The position numbers were made by a program, and so were the translations under genes. Positions 24,774 to 32,490 of a stretch of DNA of 32,490 nt are shown piece after piece. A model generated the notes under the pieces. The model was not told the DNA's origin and searched no databases. It saw nothing but the letters and a program-made list of their open reading frames with translations. The stretch comes from Comamonas kerstersii. Its GTDB lineage: Bacteria; Pseudomonadota; Gammaproteobacteria; Burkholderiales; Burkholderiaceae_C. The DNA is taken from positions 1 to 32,490 of the forward strand of contig NZ_VZOT01000019.1 of NCBI RefSeq assembly GCF_008801935.1, in the 5' to 3' direction. Within the stretch, counting starts at the first letter, position 1. Each line of letters begins with the position of its first letter.

Positions 24774-26864
24774 TCAATCTTCTTCAAGCGCTTCGTCTGC
24801 GCCCTCTTCCTCACGCCTGCCAGGCGCTGCTGGCACGTTCAGCGGTGCTGCGTCGGGCTTCAGCAGATCGCCCTCACGCAGGGGCTCCAGCCTGCGCTCG
24901 GTCAGGCCGGGGATATGGACGCGCTCGTACCTGGCCATGACTTCGGCCGCACTGCGTGGCTGGCCAATGGGGCGCGTGGCCTGGCCCTTGCGCACGGCTG
25001 CCAGGTCTGCCTCACTGGGGTACTGGCCCAGCAGCCAGTAGTCAAACACGCGGCGTGCAATAGGTGCAGCCGCGGCCGCACCAAAACCCGCGTTCTCCAC
25101 AATCACGGCCAGCGCAATCTGTGGGTTTTCGGCCGGTGCATAGGCAATGTAGAGCGAGTGGTCGCGCTGGTGCTCAGCCAGCTTGGCTGCGTCGTATTTG
25201 TCTTTCTGCCCAATGGTCACGGCCTGCGCCGTGCCAGTCTTGCCCGCTGATGTGTAGGGCGCACCGGCAAACACATGGCGCGCCGTGCCTTCCACTGTCA
25301 CGGCCTGCACGGCGCTGCGCACGGCTTCGACGTGCTCGGGCTTGTAGCCCAGATCCTCGCCATCACTTTTGTACAGCGGCTGATAGGCCTGTGTGCCCGC
25401 CTGGATCACGCCCATGCCCAGATGTGGACGGTGCTTGACGCCGTGGTTGGCCAGCATGGCCGTGGCCGAGGCCAGCTGCAGCATGGTGAAGTGGTTGTAG
25501 CCCTGGCCGATGCCCAGGGAGATGGTCTCACCGGCATACCACTTCTTCTGCTCGGGGCGCCTGTAGGCCTTGCGCTTCCACTCCGTGCTGGGCAGCACGC
25601 CTCTGGCTTCACCATGCAGGTCTATGCCCGTCTGGCTGCCAAAGCCCATGGGCGAGAGGTATTCATGAATCAGGTCCACGCCCATGTCATTGGCCAGCAT
25701 GTAGTAGTACACATTGGACGACTTGATGATGGAGCGGCGCAGATTGGTGGGCCCGTTGGGGTGACCGGAGCGGAAGGTGTGGCCACCAAAAGTCCAGCTG
25801 CCGTTGTCCTGGATGGTGGTGTCCACGCGGCGCTTGCCAGATTCCAGGCCTGCCAGCCCCATGAAGGGCTTGTAGGTGGAGCCCGGCGGGTAGGTGCCGC
25901 GCAGCGCACGGTTGAGCAGCGGCCGGTCAATGGAATTGTTCAGCATGTCCCAGCTTTCCTGGTCAATGCCATCCACAAACAGGTTCAGGTCGTAGGTCGG
26001 CTTGCTGACCATGGCCAGCACTTCCCCGTTGCGCGGGTCAATGGCTACCAGCGCCCCACGGCGGTTGCCAAACAGGTCTTCGGTCAGCTTTTGCAGGCCG
26101 ACGTCCAGACTCAGCACCACCGAGTCCCCGGGCGTGGCCGGGCGGCTGTTCAGGCGGCGCACGGCAAAACCACCTGCCGTGGTTTCCAGTTGCTCCCAGC
26201 CCGTCAAGCCGTGCAACTGCTTTTCATAGCTTTGCTCAATGCCCAGCTTTCCGATGACTTCGGTGCCACGATAGTTGGCGTAGTCCTCGCTGTCCTCGAT
26301 CGCTTCCTGCTCTTTCTGGTTGATGCGGCCGATATAGCCCACCACGTGGCCTGCTACGTCTTCCAGCGGGTAGTTGCGGAAAAAGCGGGCCTTGATGTCT
26401 ACGCCCGGAAAGCGCCAGCGCTGCGCCGCAAAGCGCGCCACTTCTTCATCGGTCAGGCGCGTACGGATGGGGATGGACTCAAAGCGCTTGGAGTCCCCCA
26501 TCAGCCGCCGGAACTTGCGCCGGTCGCGCGCAGTGATTTCCACCACCTCAGACAGGGCGTTAATGGTCTCTTCCAGGTTTTTCACCTTGGAGCGCGTGAG
26601 CTCCAGCGTATAGGCCGAGTAGTTGCTGGCCAGCACAATGCCGTTGCGGTCCAGAATCTGCCCGCGATTGGGCACGATGGGCACCACCGCCGTGCGGTTG
26701 CTCTCTGCACGCTGGGCAAAAGCGTCGTGGCGCACCACCTGCAGCATAAACAGGCGGAACACCAGAATGCTGAACATGAGCAGCACCACCACCGCCACCA
26801 CCAGCAGACGCAGGCGAAAGCGGGAGAGTTCATGTTCGCTGTCGCGGACCTCAAAGCTGTTCAT
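24774..26864 (-). CDS. mrdA: Penicillin-binding protein 2 (elongasome transpeptidase)
   Basis: Class B penicillin-binding protein that cross-links peptidoglycan during lateral wall growth, working with MreBCD and RodA. It has a single N-terminal helix (about 19-44), the pedestal domain with NRTAVVPIVPNRGQILDRNG, and the transpeptidase domain with STYK (Ser329 nucleophile), SSN (382-384) and KTG (542-544). The 696-residue length includes an acidic C-terminal tail (REEEGADEALEED) beyond the catalytic fold. The ATG at 26864 has GAGGGG eight bases upstream. It follows mreD by 24 nt. The usual partner rodA does not follow; a MITE-like element and a convergent exporter gene do. Confidence 0.97.
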   Translation of the reverse strand: MNSFEVRDSEHELSRFRLRLLVVAVVVLLMFSILVFRLFMLQVVRHDAFAQRAESNRTAVVPIVPNRGQILDRNGIVLASNYSAYTLELTRSKVKNLEETINALSEVVEITARDRRKFRRLMGDSKRFESIPIRTRLTDEEVARFAAQRWRFPGVDIKARFFRNYPLEDVAGHVVGYIGRINQKEQEAIEDSEDYANYRGTEVIGKLGIEQSYEKQLHGLTGWEQLETTAGGFAVRRLNSRPATPGDSVVLSLDVGLQKLTEDLFGNRRGALVAIDPRNGEVLAMVSKPTYDLNLFVDGIDQESWDMLNNSIDRPLLNRALRGTYPPGSTYKPFMGLAGLESGKRRVDTTIQDNGSWTFGGHTFRSGHPNGPTNLRRSIIKSSNVYYYMLANDMGVDLIHEYLSPMGFGSQTGIDLHGEARGVLPSTEWKRKAYRRPEQKKWYAGETISLGIGQGYNHFTMLQLASATAMLANHGVKHRPHLGMGVIQAGTQAYQPLYKSDGEDLGYKPEHVEAVRSAVQAVTVEGTARHVFAGAPYTSAGKTGTAQAVTIGQKDKYDAAKLAEHQRDHSLYIAYAPAENPQIALAVIVENAGFGAAAAAPIARRVFDYWLLGQYPSEADLAAVRKGQATRPIGQPRSAAEVMARYERVHIPGLTERRLEPLREGDLLKPDAAPLNVPAAPGRREEEGADEALEED

Positions 26865-26888
26865 GGCAACGGCCCCTCATGCACGGCT

Positions 26889-27407
26889 TCACAGCGGACG
26901 GTCACGGTCTGAGTCCGGCGCACGGCGCTGGGGCGCAAGCAGCAGCACACTCAGAAACGGCCAGAGCACCATCTCGAACACCGGAGCCAGCGCAATCGAC
27001 AGACCGGGGAAAATCCCCCCCGCCAGCATGCGGATGGCCATCTGCAGCACCGCCGCCAGCACGAACAGCGGCAGCATCTGCACGGCCTGCGTAAACAGCG
27101 AAAACCACATCATGCGCCGGCTCAGGCGTTGCGATGCATAAATCACCAGCACATAAGTGAGCGCATGCTGACCCAAAAGAGAAGTCTGCTGCACATCCAC
27201 TGCCAGCCCCAGCAAAAAGCCCACACTCATGGGCATGCGGTTGGGGTGGTGCAGTGCCCAGAAGGCCAGTACCAGCATCAACAGGTCAGGCATCCAGACA
27301 TAGCCGCTCCAGGGCAGCAGACTCAGCACAAAGGCCAGCGCTACGCTGAAAGCGATGAAAGTGGGGTTCACTGGCAGCAGCAGCTGCTGGCCACGCGGCA
27401 TGATCAT
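26889..27407 (-). CDS. mreD: Rod shape-determining protein MreD
   Basis: A 172-residue inner-membrane protein with about five helices, a structural member of the elongasome beside MreC. The sequence PDLLMLVLAFWALHHPNRMPMSVGFLLGLAVDVQQTSLLGQHAL fits the MreD family, including the conserved G-x-x-x-D-x-x-x-x-x-x-LG core. It starts at ATG 27407, overlapping the mreC stop by four bases (ATGA), and precedes mrdA on the same strand. Confidence 0.93.
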   Translation of the reverse strand: MIMPRGQQLLLPVNPTFIAFSVALAFVLSLLPWSGYVWMPDLLMLVLAFWALHHPNRMPMSVGFLLGLAVDVQQTSLLGQHALTYVLVIYASQRLSRRMMWFSLFTQAVQMLPLFVLAAVLQMAIRMLAGGIFPGLSIALAPVFEMVLWPFLSVLLLAPQRRAPDSDRDRPL

Positions 27408-28399
27408 GGCTTGACTCCTGCAGCCTGTACCCCGGCTGGCACGGCGCGGCGCTGGGCAGACTTGTCTTCACGCTGGTTCTGCGCGGCCGTCTGTGGCTCT
27501 GCGGCCAGCTCATGGGCATCGGGCACATGCTCGGCCTTGATCACATTCAGCGGCGTGAGTACCACCACATGGCGTGCGCCATCCAGACGCGCCATGGGCT
27601 CACAGTACACACGCATGAAGGAAGACTGCAGGCGGCGCTCCACCTCCACCACACGGGCCACGGGCAGGCCCGCCATGTAGACGCCATCTACACCGCTGGT
27701 GACCAGCTCGTCACCCACGTCAATATCTGCATCATTGGGCACAAAGCGCAGCTCCATGCCGTCGCTGCGCAGGTTGGAAGCATCACCAAAGGCTACGGCA
27801 CGCTGGCCGGTGCGCAGCACCATGACGGGAATCGCCTGTTCACGGTCAGACAGCAGCGTCACCTCGCTGGAAAACGGCTGCACGCGCGTGACCTGGCCCA
27901 GCACACCCAGGTCATCCACCACGGGGCTACCCGCCACAATGCCTGCCACCTGCCCCTTGTCCAGCACCACGCGGCGCGTGTAGCTGTCCGGGGACTCATA
28001 CATCACCTCTGCAGCCACCGAATCCACCACAAGGCGCGGGCGCAGCTCCAGCAGATCGCGCAGCTGCTGGTTCTCGGCCAGCAGTTTTTCGGCGTCATAG
28101 GCCTTGAGCGACATGGCAGCCATCAGCCGACGGGCCTCCGCGGCTTCTTCCTGGGCCTGGCCCAAGTCCTGGAAATAGTTTTTGGCACCGCCGAGCCACT
28201 CCACGGGCTGCATCACCGCCCACTGGATGGGAAACAGCACGGCAGAGACGGCCTGGCGCACCGGCTCCGTGAGCTTGAAGCGCACGTCCGCCAGCATCAG
28301 CACCACGGCCAGGGCACACAGCAGCAGGGCGCGCGTGCCAGCGGCCACACTGTGCTTGAAAGAAGAGGGGGCGTCCCGTTCCAGCGTTCGCAAACTCAT
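27404..28399 (-). CDS. mreC: Rod shape-determining protein MreC
   Basis: Bitopic protein that spans the inner membrane and contacts PBP2 in the periplasm to activate wall synthesis. The 331-residue product has one helix (about 22-40), a coiled coil (about 75-115, AQEEAAEARRLMAAMSLKAY onward) and the beta-rich MreC core (RRVVLDKGQVAGIVAGSPVVDD; DVGDELVTSGVDGVYMAGLPV). The last 40 residues are charged and probably disordered, which is common in this group. It lies 156 nt after mreB, across a strong terminator, so it may have its own promoter or depend on readthrough. Confidence 0.95.
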   Translation of the reverse strand: MSLRTLERDAPSSFKHSVAAGTRALLLCALAVVLMLADVRFKLTEPVRQAVSAVLFPIQWAVMQPVEWLGGAKNYFQDLGQAQEEAAEARRLMAAMSLKAYDAEKLLAENQQLRDLLELRPRLVVDSVAAEVMYESPDSYTRRVVLDKGQVAGIVAGSPVVDDLGVLGQVTRVQPFSSEVTLLSDREQAIPVMVLRTGQRAVAFGDASNLRSDGMELRFVPNDADIDVGDELVTSGVDGVYMAGLPVARVVEVERRLQSSFMRVYCEPMARLDGARHVVVLTPLNVIKAEHVPDAHELAAEPQTAAQNQREDKSAQRRAVPAGVQAAGVKP

Positions 28400-28498
28400 G
28401 CTTGCTGCCTTGGGATATGCGAACGAACACCACCGTCCAGGCAGTACGGCGCAGGGGAAAGGTGTGCGTTCGCTAAGAACATGGGAAGCGATTCCAGC

Positions 28499-28539
28499 AA
28501 AAAAACCTGCGGCCCAGCTTCATGCTGCAGGCCGCAGGT
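28499..28539 (-). terminator. Intrinsic terminator between mreB and mreC
   Basis: ACCTGCGGCC and GGCCGCAGGT form a 10-bp stem (28505-28514 with 28530-28539), followed on the minus strand by seven T. It lies 17 nt after the mreB stop and would make mreB much more abundant than mreCD-mrdA. Confidence 0.92.
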
Positions 28540-28555
28540 CAGGGGCAGACAGCGA

Positions 28556-29599
<1,044 letters not shown>

Positions 29600-29824
29600 T
29601 CAAAAATCCTCTCAGGCACAGCATGCGCTTCGGCCTGCTATCGCCGGGGTGTTGGTTCAACTGAAAAATGTGGGGAAGCAAAAAGAGGCTTTTTGCACAA
29701 TCTATGCCATCGCAAGATGCTGATTGTGCAAAGCACAGATAATACCGTATCCCCTGTGAATAACTCATGGCGGCGGGTTCTGGATGACACCTGTTTACAT
29801 CCAGTTTCGAGCCGCAGAAACACT
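29600..29824. promoter_or_regulatory. Divergent mreB-gatC control region with a spaced inverted repeat
   Basis: TTTGCACAATC (29692-29702) and GATTGTGCAAA (29722-29732) form a perfect 11-bp inverted repeat whose centres are 30 bp apart, about three helical turns. A TATTAT on the minus strand upstream of mreB is a possible -10. The spacing is that expected for a regulator bound on one face of the helix, but no regulator is known to me. Confidence 0.5.
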
Positions 29825-30124
29825 ATGGCACTCACATCCCAAGACATTGACCGCATCGCCAACCTAGCGCGGCTCGAGCTTTCTTCAGAAGAAAGTGAGC
29901 GCATGCTATCTCAGTTGAACAGTTTTTTCGGCATTGTCGAAAAGATGCAAGCTGTGGATACCTCGGGCGTGCAGCCTCTGGCACACCCCGTAGCCGCCAT
30001 TCAGGACGTGGTGCTGCGCCTGCGTGAAGACCAGGCCTGGGAACCCAATCAGCGTGAAGCCAACATGCAGAACGCCCCTGCGCAAGGCGAGGGTCTGTTC
30101 CTCGTTCCCAAGGTCATCGAATAA
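29825..30124 (+). CDS. gatC: Glutamyl/aspartyl-tRNA amidotransferase subunit C
   Basis: Small subunit that wraps around and stabilises GatA in the GatCAB complex, which amidates Glu-tRNA(Gln) and Asp-tRNA(Asn). The 99-residue product starts [20 protein letters not shown], the typical GatC beginning, and ends [11 protein letters not shown] chose the ATG at 29825; the upstream extension is out of character. The ribosome binding site is weak. gatA starts 16 nt after its stop. Confidence 0.95.
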   Translation: MALTSQDIDRIANLARLELSSEESERMLSQLNSFFGIVEKMQAVDTSGVQPLAHPVAAIQDVVLRLREDQAWEPNQREANMQNAPAQGEGLFLVPKVIE

Positions 30125-30140
30125 GCGAACAAGCAGCACC

Positions 30141-31631
30141 ATGAGCAATACCGAACTGCACAATCTGGGCGTGGCCGAGCTGGCTGCCCAGCTCAAGAAC
30201 AAGCAAATTTCCGCCGTCGAAGCCGCCCAGCACTTTCTGGCCCGCGCCAAGCAGCACCAGCACCTGGGCGCTTTTGTAGCCATCAATGAAGACGCCACGC
30301 TGGCCCAGGCCAAGGCAGCGGACGCGCTGATCGCCGAAGGCAAGGGTGGCCGTCTGGCCGGTGTGCCGATTGCGCACAAGGACATCTTCGTCACCAAGGA
30401 CTTCCCCACCACCGCCGCCTCCAAGATGCTGGAAGGCTACAAGTCGCCGTTTGACGCGACCGTGGTGACCAAGCTGGCCGACGCCGGTGTGGTGACGCTG
30501 GGCAAGCTCAACTGCGACGAATTCGCCATGGGCGGTGCCAACGAAAACTCCGCCATCGCCCCCGTGGGCTTTGACAGCGCCCAGCCCGTGCGCAACCCCT
30601 GGAACACCGAGCGCGTGCCTGGTGGTTCCTCCGGTGGCTCTGCCGCTGCCGTGGCAGCCCGTCTGGCCCCTGCGGTGACAGGCACAGACACCGGTGGCTC
30701 GATTCGCCAGCCTGCGTCGTTCTGCGGCATCACCGGCATCAAGCCCACCTATGGCCGCGCTTCCCGCTACGGCATGATTGCCTTTGCCTCCTCGCTGGAC
30801 CAAGCAGGCCCCATGGGCCGCAGCGCCGAAGACTGCGCTTTGTTGCTGAGCGAGATGTGCGGCCCCGATCTGGACCGCGACTCCACCAGCCTGGACGTGC
30901 CTGCCGAAGACTTCACCGCCAAGCTGGGTGACAGCATCGAAGGCCTGCGCATTGGTGTGCCTGCCGAGTTCTTTGGTGAAGGCCTGTCTGCCGACGTGCG
31001 CACTGCCGTGGACGCAGCCCTGAAGGAATACGAAAAGCTGGGCGCCAAGCTGGTGCCCATCAGCCTGCCCCGTACCGAGCTGTCTGTGCCCGTGTACTAC
31101 ATCCTGGCACCCGCGGAAGCATCGTCCAACCTGTCGCGCTTTGACGGCGTGAAGTTCGGCCACCGTGCCAAGGACTTTGCCGACCTGAACGACATGTACA
31201 AAAAGACCCGCGCCGAAGGCTTTGGCGACGAGGTCAAGCGCCGCATCATGATCGGTGCCTATGTGCTGTCCGAAGGCTATTACGACGCCTACTACCTGCA
31301 GGCGCAGAAGATCCGCCGCATGATTGCCGACGACTTCCAGGCCGCCTTCAAGGACTGCGACGTGATCGCCGGCCCCGCTGCGCCCACCACCGCATGGGCC
31401 ATTGGCGGCAAGGCGGACCCCGTGTCCAACTACCTGGCTGACGTGTTCACCCTGCCTGCATCGCTGGCGGGTCTGCCCGGCCTGTCCCTGCCCGCCGGTT
31501 TTGGCGAAGGCGGCATGCCCGTGGGTCTGCAGCTGATCGGCAACTACTTTGCCGAAGGCAAGCTGCTCAACGCAGCCCACCGCTTCCAGCAGGCGACGGA
31601 CTTCCACCTGCAACGCCCCGCAGGCATTTAA
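30141..31631 (+). CDS. gatA: Glutamyl/aspartyl-tRNA amidotransferase subunit A
   Basis: Glutaminase subunit of GatCAB, supplying ammonia for tRNA-dependent amidation. The 496-residue product belongs to the amidase signature family. The Ser-cisSer-Lys triad is Lys80 (PIAHKDIF), cis-Ser163 in [10 protein letters not shown] and nucleophile Ser187 in [11 protein letters not shown]. The chosen ATG at 30141 gives [20 protein letters not shown]. Presence of a full gatCAB locus suggests that Gln-tRNA or Asn-tRNA is made indirectly in this organism, or at least can be. It is followed by a palindromic repeat before gatB. Confidence 0.98.
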   Translation: MSNTELHNLGVAELAAQLKNKQISAVEAAQHFLARAKQHQHLGAFVAINEDATLAQAKAADALIAEGKGGRLAGVPIAHKDIFVTKDFPTTAASKMLEGYKSPFDATVVTKLADAGVVTLGKLNCDEFAMGGANENSAIAPVGFDSAQPVRNPWNTERVPGGSSGGSAAAVAARLAPAVTGTDTGGSIRQPASFCGITGIKPTYGRASRYGMIAFASSLDQAGPMGRSAEDCALLLSEMCGPDLDRDSTSLDVPAEDFTAKLGDSIEGLRIGVPAEFFGEGLSADVRTAVDAALKEYEKLGAKLVPISLPRTELSVPVYYILAPAEASSNLSRFDGVKFGHRAKDFADLNDMYKKTRAEGFGDEVKRRIMIGAYVLSEGYYDAYYLQAQKIRRMIADDFQAAFKDCDVIAGPAAPTTAWAIGGKADPVSNYLADVFTLPASLAGLPGLSLPAGFGEGGMPVGLQLIGNYFAEGKLLNAAHRFQQATDFHLQRPAGI

Positions 31632-31725
31632 AAACGATAGCTGCCCGCGCTTGATCTGCAAGGTTTTTAGAAATAAAACACTTTGAAATCAAGCAAATAC
31701 GAGCGCTAGCAGCTTTTCTATTCAT
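31632..31725. repeat. Palindromic intergenic repeat between gatA and gatB (copy C)
   Basis: TAGCTGC...GCGCTTGAT on the left and ATCAAGC...GCGC...GCAGCT on the right form an imperfect nested palindrome (about 31637-31715), with a T-run (TTTTCTATT) to the right. It belongs to the same family as the copies at 10070 and 23476 but is more diverged in the middle. It interrupts the gatA-gatB transcript and could attenuate it. Confidence 0.7.
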
Positions 31726-31748
31726 AGCAGCAAGGACACATCAGCATC

Positions 31749-32490
31749 ATGACTGCGAAACTGATCAACGGGTACGAAGTCGTCATCGGCTTTGAAACCC
31801 ACGCCCAACTGGCGACCAACTCCAAAATCTTCAGCCGCGCCAGCACCGCCTTTGGTGCCGAGCCCAACACCCAGGCCTGCGCCGTGGACATGGCCCTGCC
31901 CGGCACCCTGCCCGTGATGAACAAGAAGGCCGTGGAATGCGCCATCAAACTCGGCCTGGCGCTGGGCTCGCACATCGCGCCCCGCAGCATTTTTGCGCGC
32001 AAGAACTACTTCTACCCCGACCTGCCCAAGGGCTACCAGATCTCCCAGTTCGAGATTCCCGTGGTGCAAGGCGGCGAAGTGAGCTTCTACGTGGGCGACA
32101 AGCTGCACACCGTGCGTCTGGTGCGTGCCCACCTGGAAGAAGACGCGGGCAAGTCCGTGCACGACCAGTTCCCCACCGAGTCCGGCATTGACCTGAACCG
32201 CGCGGGCACACCCCTGCTGGAAATCGTGACCGAGCCCGATATCCGCAGCACCGAAGAAGCCGTGGCCTACGCCAAGGAGCTGCACAAGATCGTGACCTGG
32301 ATTGGCATTTGCGACGGCAATATGCAGGAAGGCTCGTTCCGCTGCGACGCCAACGTCTCCGTGCGCAAGCCCGGTGCACCGCTGGGCACCCGCCGCGAGA
32401 TCAAGAACCTGAACTCGTTCAAAAACATGCAGATCGCCATCGACTACGAAATTCGCTGGCAGATCGAGCAGATCGAAGACGGCTACGAGA
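31749..32490 (+). CDS. gatB: Glutamyl/aspartyl-tRNA amidotransferase subunit B (partial, 5' part)
   Basis: Kinase and transamidation subunit of GatCAB. The first 247 codons are present and the gene runs off the window end. It begins [20 protein letters not shown] and contains hallmark segments [35 protein letters not shown], and HLEEDAGKS followed by [23 protein letters not shown] lies 12 bases before the ATG, a longer spacing than ideal, but no other start fits the family. It follows gatA after 117 nt that hold a palindromic repeat. Confidence 0.98.
   Translation, partial: MTAKLINGYEVVIGFETHAQLATNSKIFSRASTAFGAEPNTQACAVDMALPGTLPVMNKKAVECAIKLGLALGSHIAPRSIFARKNYFYPDLPKGYQISQFEIPVVQGGEVSFYVGDKLHTVRLVRAHLEEDAGKSVHDQFPTESGIDLNRAGTPLLEIVTEPDIRSTEEAVAYAKELHKIVTWIGICDGNMQEGSFRCDANVSVRKPGAPLGTRREIKNLNSFKNMQIAIDYEIRWQIEQIEDGYE

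Noticed and set aside
25275..26912. 545-residue plus-strand open frame opposite mrdA
   Set aside because: Antisense shadow of a conserved transpeptidase gene.
30114..31661. 515-residue minus-strand open frame opposite gatA
   Set aside because: Pure antisense shadow of gatA with no recognisable domain.

Overview
The window reads as chromosomal housekeeping DNA of a betaproteobacterium of the order Burkholderiales, most likely family Comamonadaceae and possibly Comamonas. That placement is an inference from three things: the protein sequences, the gene orders (rpsL-rpsG-fusA-tuf; mreB-mreC-mreD-mrdA divergent from gatCAB), and a short palindromic intergenic repeat with an AGCGCTTG core. The GC content is high, which produces very long antisense open frames; these are not annotated as genes. 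No transposase, phage gene, CRISPR array, rRNA or tRNA was found.

Layout. 1-3700 (minus): the str operon rpsL-rpsG-fusA-tuf, with tuf cut by the window edge. 3755-7594 (minus): a DD-carboxypeptidase, a small alpha/beta hydrolase, a thioredoxin-like 2Fe-2S ferredoxin translationally coupled to a VanZ-family membrane protein, and hemJ. 7815-8834 (plus): hemB of the magnesium (cysteine-free) type. Between hemJ and hemB lies a compact candidate small RNA on the minus strand. 8948-12175: a CorA-family transporter, a dienelactone hydrolase-like enzyme, a MarC protein and a bacteriohemerythrin with an FNR/Anr-type box upstream. 12362-15986 (minus): a four-gene MCE (Mla-type) lipid transport operon with a STAS-like domain fused to the permease and a PqiC-like lipoprotein. 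16194-17939: a GMC flavin oxidoreductase. 17971-19683 (minus): an unknown 105-residue protein and an AmtB ammonium transporter whose signal peptide is out of frame at a run of six G. 20018-23458 (plus): a TSUP (TauE/SafE) permease, then a complete polar amino acid ABC transporter with a long structured leader. 23582-24460: an EamA exporter. 24461-24741: a 281-bp MITE-like element with terminal inverted repeats, CTAG flanks and two nested stem-loops. 24774-29599 (minus): the cell-shape genes mreB, mreC, mreD and mrdA, with no rodA after mrdA. 29825-32490 (plus): gatC, gatA and partial gatB.

Functional themes are translation (S12, S7, EF-G, EF-Tu, GatCAB), envelope building and maintenance (PBP2, MreBCD, DD-carboxypeptidase, MCE lipid transport), haem synthesis (HemB, HemJ) and nitrogen or amino acid uptake (AmtB, ABC transporter).

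I did not find a clear new defence or mobile gene system. The most promising undescribed elements are non-coding: the hemJ-hemB small RNA candidate, the MITE, the palindromic repeat family, the orphan terminator upstream of the TSUP gene, and the probable amtB frameshift.
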